This document shows positions 21,501 to 32,586 of a stretch of DNA of 64,000 nt, piece by piece. Made by a program: the position numbers and the translations under genes. Location of the stretch: assembly GCA_033060915.1 (NCBI GenBank), contig CM065382.1, forward strand, positions 4,964,001 to 5,028,000, in the 5' to 3' direction. Below the pieces are notes generated by a model that was not told where the DNA came from, ran no database searches, and was given only the letters and a program-made list of their open reading frames with translations. The stretch is from Euryodendron excelsum (lineage: Eukaryota > Streptophyta > Magnoliopsida > Ericales > Pentaphylacaceae). The first letter of the stretch is position 1; each line of letters begins with the position of its first letter.

Positions 21501-24500
21501 CAAAAAAAGGATATAATAATGACGACACCCCAAATAATTATTAATTTAGATTTGTATCAACAACCAGTGTTCTTGACAGATCTAAGTTGTGTTATTAACC
21601 ACCAACTACAGGAGTTTCAGCCCAATTGTGTGAAACCAAATAGCTAAATTTAGCCACTTCAAACTTTCCCTCTTAACGGAGTCTATTCAAGTCAAATATC
21701 ATTCAAGGAAAGGTCAAAGATATGATAGGGGCCCACTTTACTCTCCTTGGGATTCTTCTGGAACTAGCAGATTACTGCTATGGTATTAGTTATTTTTCAT
21801 TCGCATCATTTGTGTCCTTGTCTAAGTGTTCAAGTGTCTCCTTTGTTTTCTCTTCAAGGACTCATTTTTCTCTTCTTTGTATTTCCTTCTTTTTCTCTTC
21901 TTTTTAATATGTTCTCCATCTCCTTATCAAATTCACAGAATATAAAGCAGAGCAAACAAGTAAGATATTTGGCAATTGCCTTCTGAAGATGCCCTCTGTT
22001 TTCGAGACAACATCTACAGGTAGTACAGTTACTTCGTATGTAAATATGATGTATATACTTAAATAGTTAAACAAATTAATTTAATTCGATGCTTACATAA
22101 TGAAACTCAATCTTTAAAAGGACTTAAAAGAAATAGATTTGTTCAAAAATCACTACTTCCCTCCAATAGAGTTCAGAATACAACTAGTAATGGCAATTTG
22201 ACCTGAATTTAGAGTTACCCACCTCACTCTCATAGGCTGGGTTTGAGAGTTGATTAAACAAAGCGGGGGAGACGTAAATTTCCAGTAAATAGAAACCGGT
22301 TATGATAGATGAAATAAAAAAAATTCGGGATTTTTCAGACTGTCAAAAGTCAAAACATAAAAAAGTAAAAACCTGATTACACTAATCTATTAAAACAAGT
22401 CCAACTTCAGTTATATTGATGCTTCCAAATGTACATAGAACCAATTACTATAAACAAAATAAATAATTATATGATAACCGGTTCAAACACATAAAATAAT
22501 ATTTCAAGTCCATGAAGATGAATCTCAATATAAAACATCAATATTTACAACATAAGTCTACTGTTAACATATGATATGCACTTAAAAAAAACAAACCTTG
22601 CTGACAACTTTGCCCTGAGGCCCAGTTTGTTTAGTAACAAGTATCTGTCCAAGCATCTTTCCTGTAAACAATAAAAAAATTTATGCTTAAAATAAATCAA
22701 AATAACAGTTTATTTAAATTAAAATCAGCTTAAAAGTTTGAAGTACAGTTAGTTATATTCTGAACCTTAACCAAATACATCCTGCAATACTTTTAAAAAA
22801 ATCATTTAAATAATCAAACAAATTTGACAAAACCCATTTAAGTACAAGAAGTTGCCCGTAACTTAGGAAGCTTAACAAAGAAGCTGATTCTAGACTCAAA
22901 ACTTTCCACAAAAAACAAGTTAGATATATATATGTCATCTAAGAATGGCAAAAGTAACACAAAACAAAGTTTTATCTAAAGAATCAGTATCATAAGTTCC
23001 TATTGCACAGAGTGTCGTAGTCTTGTGAATCAAGAATTATGATGTATGTACGATTGATTTAGCAATTCAAATTACAAAAGAAAACACTGCATAAAGAATG
23101 CTACCACAACCAAACACCAAGGATAGAAAAACTTAAATCAATCACCACTCCAAATATTAACATTTCAGAAGAAAATCAACCAGCTATGAGTGAGAGGATA
23201 TTGCCAACAAGACCACAAGAATGGTGGTTATATCAACTGACCAATTTCTTGTGCAAGCTAGTCACTCTGGTAATTCATGTAAAATAATGTGCATTGAAAG
23301 AAGAAGCCATACAATTCCTTCATTACTTCTTACGTAACTTCAGATATAACACATTTAATGGTCCATTCTTAAGATTTCTCCAACAGAGCTTGTAATGACA
23401 GGGTAGCACTAGATAAAATCAAGAGTGCTCAGACAATATCACAGAATCAAAAACTCACTACCTTTGCAAAAAAGTGCAGAGGCCTAGATGTAAATAAAAG
23501 TAAGGACTATTGCAAATTTATACAAAGTAATCAACCATTTCTATAGCATTTAAGAGAGCATACAAAAAGACAATCTTCCATACCAGCTATCTCTTCAACC
23601 TGATCAGCCTTAACAATATGGACACCACCCTTAAGACCACTTTTGAACGTTCCCAATCCTCGACCGCCAGCAAGGATCTGACTTTTAACCACCAACTGCA
23701 TAAGAATCAAAGTGACTATTGCTTACTTATCTTTCTCCGCTTTGTCGTTAACCAGGAAATGAAAAGAAAAGAACATAAGTTTACACTCAAAACAGTTGTA
23801 GGAATAGTTTTTGCATTAATTTTATTTTCTAAGTAACATATTACCAGGGGGTGCCACCCCTAAATGTTATAAAAGAAGCAAAACGGAAGTCCTAAAACTT
23901 CTATACATAATCTTTTTACTCAAATTCCAAAAACTGGTTCAAGAACGGGTTTGGTTAAAGCCAAAAAAACATGAGACAAGCATCAAAATTTTGTTTTTCA
24001 TATACTTTTCACGGTTCTGCTTAGTATGAAAACACAAAGCTAATTTAACCCAAAGGACACAAAGCATATCGCCCTTGAGTTTGAGAATTCGGGAACAATT
24101 ACCTCACTTTCACTGGGGAATACATCCTGAATTGCCTTCCTGAGTTCTTGAACAGAAGAAACGGCTACACCTTTTGGAACATTGATTCCATGTTTGCTCA
24201 TCAACTCAGCTCCCTGATATCGTGATCCATAGAACATCATTCATCACAAAAAATCAATAATGTATTTCACACCTAAGATGTAAAATTTCACTGGATTGCA
24301 AAATCTACAACACACGCAAAGAACTCACAAAAATTGACCAGGTTGTGTAGTCGAAGCAGAAAATACAAATTGTCAGTATTGCAATCATGACCCGACGGAT
24401 CTTAAACATTATTTCCAGTCAACCTAGCTTGGCACAAATATTTATTTGAGGTGGCTTTCGTCTATTGGAAATCAGAACTTGTAAAACATGAGATTTAGGG

Positions 24501-24742
24501 TTTTCTTTTCTTTTCTTTTCTTCATTTTTTCTCGGCAAGCAAATGGAGGATGAGTTCTTGCATCCAACTTGGAGTAAATTCTTTAAAATTGCAGAAATCT
24601 ATGTGTAAGACAAATATGAACTCAACAAGGGAAAAGGAACCTGATATTCATGGATGTTGAGACGGCGGAGCTGCTGTTGCTGCCATTTCCCGGCGACGGA
24701 CAAAGAGCGAGAGACGAGTTTGTTAAGCAATCCTCTCACCAT
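15586..24742 (-). CDS. SUCLA2: succinate-CoA ligase [ADP-forming] subunit beta, mitochondrial
   Basis: TCA-cycle enzyme of the mitochondrial matrix that makes ATP while converting succinyl-CoA to succinate; works with the alpha subunit. Twelve exons on the minus strand, all in phase: 24742-24641, 24213-24103, 23695-23584, 22661-22597, 21345-21268, 20660-20586, 20493-20341, 20222-20088, 19673-19509, 19300-19178, 15863-15792, 15660-15586. They give 421 residues, the usual plant length. The N-terminal 26 residues ([20 protein letters not shown]) form an Arg-rich mitochondrial presequence before [13 protein letters not shown]. The ATP-grasp part carries [10 protein letters not shown] and [10 protein letters not shown]; the metal-binding region has DCTMLEINPI and [16 protein letters not shown]. 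The CoA-ligase part has [28 protein letters not shown] and [11 protein letters not shown]. No defects. Intron 10 is 3.3 kb because of a solo-LTR-like insertion; intron 8 holds a SINE-like sequence. Confidence 0.95.
15980..18876. mobile_element. 2.9 kb solo LTR (or internally empty LTR element) in SCS-beta intron 10
   Basis: Begins TGTAATACCCTGAG and ends CGGGTCGTTACA, giving TG..CA ends with an imperfect inverted repeat (TGTAAYRACCC-like). It is flanked by the perfect 5 bp direct repeat ATCAT at 15975-15979 and 18877-18881, the target-duplication size of LTR retrotransposons. The 2,897 bases have no gag or pol frame. Very long LTRs with this terminal wording are typical of the Tekay/Del branch of Ty3/gypsy; that assignment is inference. 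Contains a purine-rich stretch at 16755-16822. Its insertion accounts for almost all the length of the intron. Confidence 0.75.
19895..19985 (-). mobile_element. SINE-like sequence in SCS-beta intron 8
   Basis: On the minus strand an A-box-like TTAGCTTGAATGTTA is followed about 40 bases on by a B-box-like GGTTCAAGTCTTG, the arrangement of a tRNA-derived SINE. T-rich sequence at 19770-19800 on the plus strand may be its tail. No target duplication was found. Confidence 0.45.
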
Positions 24743-25121
24743 TTTTCAGATCCTTCGACAAAGATCCAAGTGAAAGGTTCAAAGAAGATCGAATCAAAAC
24801 CCTAGAAGAAGAAAGCTCCGAAACCCAGGGATAAAGAGAGAGCGAGAGAAATTATGCGAGTGCCGGAGGCAGAGACGACCGCGCCGGAAACAGAGAAGCA
24901 GGCCCTAGCTGCCCCTATTCTTATTCTCCTTTTTCTTCTTTGACCCCTTTACTTTTAACTATTTTCTCTTAACGTGCCTCTTTACTTTTCTATGATTCTG
25001 AAATAAGAAATAATAAAAGTAAAAAAAAAAAAATCTTTTAATGAGTGCGCCACTAGCTCATTTGCGAAGTGAGAATTGACTAGGCCTAAATATGCGAGGC
25101 TTCACTAGTGGGTTAACTTTT
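24743..25121. other. SCS-beta leader/promoter region and flank
   Basis: The 150 bases before the ATG are purine-rich on the plus strand, giving a CT-rich leader on the minus strand. No clear TATA box was recognised. Confidence 0.35.
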
Positions 25122-25457
25122 GCGTTTGCTGGACTTAGTTTATTTAATAATTTTTAGTTTAAATATAATTTTTTAAAATTATATTTCAGTAATGATAAAA
25201 AATTAATTTATATCTAATATAATTTTTTTTAAAAAATTATTTAAAAAAAGTAATTTTTTAAAATTAGCTTATAATTTATAAATTAGTTATCCGAACACTC
25301 CTTATTACTTTTTTTTAATTTCCTTTTTTCTAATAGTTTTTTAATTAATATTTATTTATTTTATTTATTTCTATTAATTTTTAATTTAAACGCTTGGATA
25401 TGTACTAAAAACCACAACTAAAAACTAGTCAAAAAAAAACTAATCCAAGCAAACACG
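25122..25457. mobile_element. MITE-like inverted-repeat element
   Basis: Left end GCGTTTGCTGGACTTAG pairs with the reverse complement of the right end, GTGTTTGCTTGGATTAG. The interior is very AT-rich and non-coding. No clean target duplication, so the superfamily is not assigned. Confidence 0.35.
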
Positions 25458-25844
25458 AAGCTTCATAAGTTATGAGAAAATTTCAACTTTTCTTCTTGTT
25501 TTTGTATATATTTTTCAAAAGTCTCGTTCGTTAGCAGCTGCCCCAAATGTTGTCTCCTTGCACATTGGCTCCACGCAGTTTAGTATAGTTTTTCAACCTA
25601 ATTTTTTCTCAGTTTATAAACAAAAAGGCCATCTTTTTTTTTTTTTTTTACTTTTTGCTTTTTGATTATCTTTAACTTATAAAAGTAAAAATATTTTTAA
25701 AAAATTAACTTTTTATTGTTTATAAACTAAAAAAATTGTACCAAACGAACCGCAATATAAAGACATTGGTAGGTGATGGTTACAATAAATTCTTGGACCA
25801 TCCATCCCAAACAATCTGATTCTTGACTACGAATAAAATTTTGT

Positions 25845-26020
25845 GAATCATCGGGGTGGCCGTAGCTCAATAGTCAGTTTATTCTCAGGTTCTTTCGAGT
25901 TGATCTCTTCTTACACTCTTTATACTCAATCATTATTTATATAATGCATAATGTTTACATGGTCAAGAGACTAATGTTTGAATGCTTGAACACCTGTAAC
26001 CACAAAAAAAAAAAAAAAAA
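25845..26020 (+). mobile_element. SINE-like sequence ending in poly(A)
   Basis: GGCCGTAGCTCAATAG resembles an A box, and GGTTCTTTCGAGTTGATC a B box with an insertion. It ends in 18 A. A Helitron starts at the base after the poly(A). Confidence 0.4.
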
Positions 26021-26880
26021 TCTAACATATAAAAAGAGCCAGTTGAGCTCATTTTCAACGACTCTTTTTTGTCATTTTTTGCCTCTTTTTCGCTTGAAGA
26101 TAAGTGTAATTACAATTCACTGCTAGGCCGTTTCTAGTAAGGATCCACAGTAGATAAAGAACAAATACTTTCTTTTTTAGGTTTTTTAAATAGATTGCAC
26201 ACATTTCCTTCTATATTTAAGATTGTAAATCTTGACACTGCAATGTCTCTCTTCACGTATACCCTTTTGTAGTCAGTTATCATATATACAATACATGAAG
26301 TTTACGTGATTAATATGAATGATAGCCATGTACGAACTCGATGAAGTAGTGGATTGAAAACCTAAACATTTATAGCAAAAAGAAAAAAAAGAGATTTTAT
26401 ACATGCAAATATATGTCCACAGAACAAACTAATCTAAACTACAAACAGTTCAAATATATAGCCATAGAAAAATATGAAAAAAAACTAAAAAATTTCTTAT
26501 TTGGCCCAATTCATGTGAGAATAAAGTTTAAAGAGTACCATTCCATCTTGTAAAAGATAAATTTAATTCGAGTCATAGACTCAAATATCATATAAAATGC
26601 TTGTAGTAATTTTTAATACATCCAACCTACTAATTTCACCCTAGCCTCGAAACAACAAAAAACTATAAAAAAAAATTACATCATAAATTGTATAATAAGT
26701 GTATTAAACACATAACTCTTTCTTATGATACAAGTAGTACTTTTTCCTCTTTTATCATTCTCTATTGTCATATTTTCAACTTATTTTTATTATTAATCAA
26801 ATACCTTTCATCATAATAATTTTTAATATAATTCAAAAAAGTCAAAATTGCCCGTACCGCACGGGCGCCTTAAAAACTAG
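26021..26880 (+). mobile_element. non-autonomous Helitron, 860 bp
   Basis: The 5' end is TCTAACATATAAAAAGAG, a plant Helitron start after an A. The 3' end has a hairpin, GCCCGT-ACCGC-ACGGGC, then GCCTTAAAAA and CTAG, followed by T. This gives the A|TC...CTAG|T insertion signature without target duplication. There is no RepHel coding sequence, so it depends on an autonomous relative. Confidence 0.75.
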
Positions 26881-28278
26881 TAACTAATATAAAATTTTGT
26901 GATTTGGGTCTAAGGAGAGGCATGAGGAACCTTCCGCTTTTGTTCGTTTTCCCCTCGGTAATTTGCTAGCGTTGGCTTGGCTCTCTATGGTCTCTTTCTT
27001 ATTGATCCCACAAAGGACGAAACTTCTTAACCACCCCCGTCCCCATTTAAAGCTCACATCCACAATAAGTGAACTCCTAACCTACCTCTAATGACTATCA
27101 ATAAACGTGAATTCGAGAGTGTCCCTATTAGTAGAATTCTATGAATTTGAAGTCTTCTCCTCCTAAAAGTATTTAATAGGCTCCGCACACAACATTAGCA
27201 TGACGATGTGATTTTTCTTACCAATAATCGAGTTCCACATGCTCGATGTTGTAAATTTTTTATGCCATTTTTAATACAGAGATAATGAAAATAACAATTT
27301 TCTTAATTCCATGCTCAAATTTGTTAATCATATTATTGAGTTGGCATAAAAGTACATAATGTGTTCATTTTTAACAGACTGGACATACCCGGCTATCATT
27401 AATTCTCATTATTTCCATATTACAATAAATAAATAACTTACCAACATACCTTTAAACTTTATTCCTATTCACCTTATCAAATTTTCTTCTCTTAGGCTTT
27501 AGATGTTCAAGACTTTTCAAATTAAAACAAGCTTCTTCTTATGATGGTATGACTATATATACATATAAATTAGCTCATGCTATGTTAGCCACTTTGAGAC
27601 CCAACCTTCTGCTTGCCCGGTTTAATTAGTGGATTGGAGTCTTTGTTACGAATTATTGAACTAATTTTCTTGCGCGACTATTAATGTGTTTGACTCAATA
27701 ATTATTTAATTTGTGTGAGATAAAAGAATATGCAGTTTTTTAGATTAGTTATAGTGTCGACAAATTGACCTGCACAACTCGTCATTAAAAAAAACAAATG
27801 GAAAAGAAAACTAACTAAAAAGACAATTTTACAAATTTAGAAAACCAAACCTTCTTATTATTTTTTGGTAACTAGATGTTGCTACGGGTATGGGGTTTAT
27901 GCTGATTCTTTTCTAAGATTGAACATGTTCATTGCTAGGGTTTAACAGTGTTAGTCTGAGTCCTCAAGGTCCTTCGAAGTATGAATGCAAGAGATGAAAA
28001 GCAAAACAGTTTGAATATATATAGAAGACCCATCAATAAGCAACTATAACGGTATAACCATCTCCTCCTTTTACCAAGAGCAATTTTAAATAACTAATCT
28101 AAAAACTTCAAGTTGGTATGAATCCACCCTCGATGATCATATATATCACATCATGCATGCTCAGAAAATACAGGTTGGATGAATGCTATTTCAGATAGAT
28201 ATTCTTTTCATATTATTTCTTGCCACATGCATGCATATACATATAACATACATAGAACAATAAAAGGGGCACTACATA

Positions 28279-28280
<2 letters not shown>
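26881..28280. other. intergenic spacer
   Basis: No supported gene or well-bounded repeat. A short repeat family word around 26265-26330 (TTTACGTGATTAATATGA, then GTACGA) recurs in altered form at 29770-29850. Confidence 0.45.

Positions 28281-28312
<32 letters not shown>
28281..28312. repeat. (GA)n microsatellite
   Basis: Sixteen GA units downstream of the EDA6-like gene; followed by TTTCTCTCTC, so it can pair with itself in RNA. Confidence 0.85.
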
Positions 28313-28316
<4 letters not shown>

Positions 28317-28444
28317 TCTCTCGTCATACAGATAAGCCACCTTGATTTGGAGAAGAAGAGAATGGCGAAATGGGGTTGTTTAGTGGACCAAAGTAAAGAC
28401 CAATGAACTTGGTCCACGTGTGTGAGCGTACAATTGAATACACA

Positions 28445-28978
28445 TCACAGCTGTAGGTAACGAGCGAGTTGGGTAGGGTTGAATATGCCTGGCAAGTGGG
28501 CCCCATCCGTCTTGAGTAGATCTGCTACTTCGACGTACGTTTGATACTTCTCCATCTGCAGCTCAGCTCTCGAACTCACCTCGGCTTTGGGTTTCTGGCT
28601 GGAACTGGACGATTTCAGTCTCCTCGATTCGGTGGAAGTGGCTGATACAGGAACGGCGTCAGCTCGAGCCGGGTCCCATGGCTGACCAAATAGAGTACCC
28701 TTCGTGAGGAACTCATGAGCTAAGTACCCGGCTAGGAGTTGATTGCTCGAAGCCGGCTCTGCAGGTGGTTTGGGAGTCGGCGACGGAGAGCCGGGTCTGG
28801 GAATACCGGGCCTGGCTTGCTTCGTAGTTGACGGTTTCACAACGTCAAAACCATCTCTCTCTTTACGCTTATTTAACGGGCCCACGCCCACAGGCCTTAC
28901 AAATCGACGGTGGTGGTGGTTGCTCAGCATCGTTGTCGTACTCATGCCTCGTTCGATGCATGCCACGTCAGCTCCCAA
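28445..28978 (-). CDS. small plant-specific protein, EDA6-like
   Basis: Single-exon frame of 177 residues. The C-terminal half has two blocks I associate with a conserved plant family often labelled embryo sac development arrest 6: LLAGYLAHEFLTKGTLFGQPWDPAR and YVEVADLLKTDGAHLPGIFNPTQLARYLQL at the very end. The middle is Pro/Ser-rich and probably disordered. No catalytic motif, signal peptide or membrane segment. The family function is not known to me. Relatives start near an N-terminal HHHRR, so the true start may be Met12 (28945) or Met17 (28930) rather than the first Met; the HHHRRFVRPVG and NKRKERDGF blocks follow either way. A TATA box lies 440 bases upstream. Confidence 0.65.
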   Translation of the reverse strand: MGADVACIERGMSTTTMLSNHHHRRFVRPVGVGPLNKRKERDGFDVVKPSTTKQARPGIPRPGSPSPTPKPPAEPASSNQLLAGYLAHEFLTKGTLFGQPWDPARADAVPVSATSTESRRLKSSSSSQKPKAEVSSRAELQMEKYQTYVEVADLLKTDGAHLPGIFNPTQLARYLQL

Positions 28979-29312
28979 AGCATCAACATATACCAGAACA
29001 AACTAAACACTTTTTTTTTTTTGGAAAAACGGAAAAGAGGTCTGAGGTTATTCGCAAAAGTAAAAAGTGAAAATGTTTAAAGGCTAAAACGGTTAAAATG
29101 CAAATTTTTGTTTGCCAAATGCTTCACTTAGTAATTATAGGGAAAAAAAAAAAAAGAAGAAAACGATGAAACAAAATACGAGATATAGCTAATAAATTAG
29201 ATCAGAAGGCTGTGGCCCAAATCTGGCCCTAAACGGTGGTCGAAGGGCGTCGCCGCTACTAATTCACGGCGAGAGAGGGGCAGAGCAAAAGAGAGATGAA
29301 AGGGGCAGAGAA

Positions 29313-29344
29313 TGGGGGCAAGAGAGAGAGAGAGAGAGAGAGAG
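29313..29344. repeat. (GA)n microsatellite in the EDA6-like leader
   Basis: A GA run of about 24-30 bases that reads CT on the coding (minus) strand, within the predicted 5' leader. Confidence 0.8.
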
Positions 29345-29420
29345 AAGAGACGGAAAGAGGGCTGACTCTCAGTGAAAGAGAGAGAGGGTACGGTTGAGAG
29401 GAAGGGGGCGGGGTTGGGGA

Positions 29421-29428
29421 TATTTATA
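29421..29428 (-). promoter_or_regulatory. TATA box (TATAAATA) for the EDA6-like gene
   Basis: The plus strand reads TATTTATA in a GC-richer setting (GGGGATATTTATAGGGGA). Transcription on the minus strand would start near 29390, giving a leader of about 410 bases. Confidence 0.6.
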
Positions 29429-29481
29429 GGGGAGAGATTAGTAGATTGCCCCTCCCTTTCTCAAGAATTACAGGAAGGAAT

Positions 29482-29489
29482 TATTTATA
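29482..29489 (-). promoter_or_regulatory. second TATA box copy (TATAAATA)
   Basis: Same octamer 61 bases further upstream, in a second copy of the promoter segment; see the duplication 29417-29556. Confidence 0.5.
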
Positions 29490-29556
29490 AGAGAGAGAGA
29501 GAGAGAGAAAGAAAGATTTTTAATTGCCCCTGTATTTTTCAAGAACTACAGAAAAA

Positions 29557-31019
29557 CCAACACGATTGAAAAGACCAAAAAGACCAATAGAATTTAAATG
29601 GGTGTGGTGGTCCTTCAAAGTTGCCAATTCAAGAAAGGGGCTAATAGATTCCTGCACAGCCAAAAGCATGTATAATCTAACCTATCCATTGAAAATCCCC
29701 AGCCAGTTTCAGTCACTGCATAAAATTATTGATAGAGTATGAAATTCCAAATTTAATTTCTGCTCATGTCTTAATAATCAATTATTATTTATATAAATAT
29801 GACATTTACATAATTTATATGATTGATGACCTTGTACGAGCATGAAAATGTAAAAGTAATAACGGTGACGTCACAATTTTTTATTATGCTTCTAGAATTA
29901 AGAAAAAAAGGTTTGAGAATGTATTGTGAAAGCATGAAAATCAGCTAACACTAGCGCCACCTAATGCAAAATGTTAATTAACACTAAGAACCTAATCTAA
30001 GTTAAGTTGATACACCTATTATGCCATTAGTGAGGGGCATGAGGCAAAAGGAATCTAGATGAATTGCCATTACACCCTTTAGCTCCTTCAAATTTGTGTA
30101 AGTTGAATTTTCTATTGTTTTGGTTTGTTGAATCTAAATATAGAGAAATTATTTATGGTGATAGTCATACCACGTTATCATGTATATATAGTATAACAGT
30201 TTATTCATGTAATGTCATGCATAGAGAGAACACTTTCTGAGGTATTGCCCTAACTGTATGATGGGTTTTCAAATTTAAAATTATCGCCTTGTTAAAAAAA
30301 TACACACGTGTCATAATTTAAATGAAATGTCATATCATATAGCCGTAATGATGTCGATTACTCCTAAATCTATCATGTACCAAATTAAATTGAAAGAAAT
30401 AACAAATTAAAGCAAGACTTAATGGAAAATAACTCATCTTCATGAAAATCCATGAGATAGTTTTGAATTTGTTTTATGATTGTCTCTTTGCTAAACAAAT
30501 TCAAGTTTTGAATTTGTTTTATGATTGTCTCTTTGCTAAACAAATTCAATAGCAAATGCTTCTTATTCTATTCCTAACTCTTTAATATTCTCTCATTTCG
30601 CTTGTTGTTGAAGTGAACTATTAGCAAGTAAAAACACTTTAAACCTTTTTCTTTGCAATTTCTTTATTTAAAAAAAGAAGATATTTAATAAGTTACCCTC
30701 AAGTTGTGGTAATCCCGATTCCAAATATGTCAGACTTTATATTTATGACATGTATTGAATTTATAGATTTTACAAATCTGGAATGATTATACTGAAGGGA
30801 AACAAGTTAATTTGTGATTCATCTAAAAATACAATAATTGGTGAGCTAGGGAACTCCTTACTCCTTCTCAAAGTAACTCCCCACTATAATGAGGATGAGC
30901 CAATGGTTGTTGACATGAGTTCCTAATTATTAGCAGGTATTATTCAGTACTGTGGGAGCATAACACCACTCTTACTTAAGAGTGGTCACATGCCTGATGG
31001 TCCACTTACGATTTATGTA
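29557..31019. other. intergenic spacer
   Basis: No gene seen. AT-rich, with a short repeat shared with 26265-26330 and one perfect 45 bp tandem duplication (listed apart). Confidence 0.45.
30460..30549. repeat. perfect 45 bp tandem duplication
   Basis: The 45-mer beginning GTTTTGAATTTGTTTTATGA occurs twice head to tail (30460-30504, 30505-30549) with no mismatch, so it is young. Confidence 0.9.
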
Positions 31020-31333
31020 GCTTAAATTTTTTTTAGGCCCGATTAATTTAATGAGTAAGTTTGAAAACTTTATTTGAAACAAGGCTTAGTTCAAAATATA
31101 TATAAAATAATATATTTTTATATTTTATTATATTTATGTGTTTAGATTTTATATTATTTGACATTAAATTTTTGAAGAAAAAATAATTATTAAAAATATT
31201 TTAGGTTAAATGGGTGGGCTTGGGAACATAATTTTTATTTTGAGCGGGTTTCGAATTTGATTTTAGGTCCGATGAAAAACAATTTTAGTATAGGTATGCT
31301 CCAAGCCCGCTCTCTGTCCAATGTCCACCTCTA
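31020..31333. mobile_element. truncated hAT MITE, same family as 58074-58428
   Basis: Aligns along its length with the 58074 element (GGCCCGATTA, ATATATAAAATAATATATTT, TTAGGTTAAATGGG) and ends in the same TGTCCACCTCTA. The left terminal repeat is missing. Confidence 0.6.
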
Positions 31334-31394
31334 CTTTTACTTCATCTCATGCAAATGTATTTAGTCTTTCTTATTTATTTATTTATTTATTATT

Positions 31395-31505
31395 TTTATA
31401 CAAAGCAAAGGGAGAAGGGATGGGGCCGGCAAGGTTCGAACTTCTGCCAAATGAGCAGGTATGTAGAGCTCAACCACTGAGTCAGACCTATTGCTCATTT
31501 GGTTC
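31395..31505 (-). mobile_element. tRNA-derived SINE, minus strand
   Basis: On the minus strand GACTCAGTGGTTGAGC (A box) is followed by AGTTCGAACCTTG (B box) and, at the other end, an A/T-rich tail of ATAAATAAATA units (31370-31398). This is the common plant SINE wording. Confidence 0.6.
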
Positions 31506-31849
31506 TTATTAGGTGGGTGCAATAAAGTGTTTTTGGATCTATTTAGCATGAGATCCGTTGCAATGTGATAGCAATAATAAAAGTGACGTGGCACTTCACA
31601 AGCATCAATAATTTTATCTACCTAAGCACTGTTGGAGCGTAATGGCACTCTTACAAATGTAATTAGTCCTTATTAGGTGGTCCAATAAGTGTTTTCAGAT
31701 CTATTTAGAAGGAGATTAATTGCAATGTGAGAGGAAGAATAAAAGTGATGGGACACTCCATGAGCATGAAATAATTTTATCTACCTAAGCAAAAAGAAAT
31801 GTAAACACATACTGCATTTTTGGGCATTGAAGAGTAGATTTAGTCTCAC

Positions 31850-31925
31850 CAAGCGACCATAGAGATTCGAACCCAAACATTGAACGAGAAAATTCAAATT
31901 TTTATCCATTAAACCAATTACTCAG
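31850..31925 (-). mobile_element. tRNA-like / SINE fragment, minus strand
   Basis: Minus strand reads ATTGGTTTAATGGATAAA (A box) then GGGTTCGAATCTC (B box). Too degenerate for a tRNA cloverleaf, so a SINE relic is the better reading. Confidence 0.45.
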
Positions 31926-32586
31926 TAGTAACTTTTTCAAATAAAATAAGAAAAATTATACTTTACACCCTTACACTTTACATAAAAGTTCACTTCAGAA
32001 TCTTTATTTTTAATTATAACAATTAAGTCTTATTAATCTTTTGTTAGCTTCTAGTTTTTGAAGCAAATGAAACATTGTTTCAAGCTTTTTGGTATTTTTC
32101 TTTCTGCTTAAAAAAACAGAGACTAAGGAACGTTGAAATTGTAATTTTTTTTAATAAATGTAATAATTTAATTGTTACAATTAAAAATAAAGACTTTAAA
32201 GTAAATTTTCATGTAAAATACAGGAATGAAGAGTTTAATCAACCGAATCAAATAATATCAAAATGGATTAGGGGAGAGAGATTGGTGAGCGTGGTTGATT
32301 TGATCCAATGGTTGTAGCCTTGTAGGTTATTAATTTGGGAAAATGCTAACCACTTGGAGCAACAACGGAATTCCTCGTTGGCTTCCTTGCAGTCAATGGA
32401 GATGAGCATGAAAATTCATAATTAAACATGTTCTTTTTTTTTTGGACTTTGGCTTTGGTGTATAGGAAATATTTAAAAAAGTAAAAAGACCAAAAAAAAA
32501 AAAAGAAAAGGCTGTGGACTGATTTGAACAGTTCAGCCATAAGCCATGGCTCATGGGCATTTTGACTAGGCAAATTTTGACATGTG
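31926..32586. other. intergenic spacer
   Basis: No supported gene; contains homopolymer A and T runs. Confidence 0.4.

Larger units (their letters stand above)
29417..29556. repeat. tandemly duplicated promoter segment
   Basis: Each copy runs TATTTATA, purine-rich spacer, ATTGCCCCT, pyrimidines, TCAAGAAYTACAG. The TATTTATA words are at 29421 and 29482; the ATTGCCCC words at 29445 and 29523. The second spacer is longer because of a GA expansion. Confidence 0.6.

Noticed and set aside
31850..31925. A functional tRNA gene on the minus strand
   Set aside because: A and B boxes are present but the acceptor and anticodon arms do not pair; a SINE relic explains it better.
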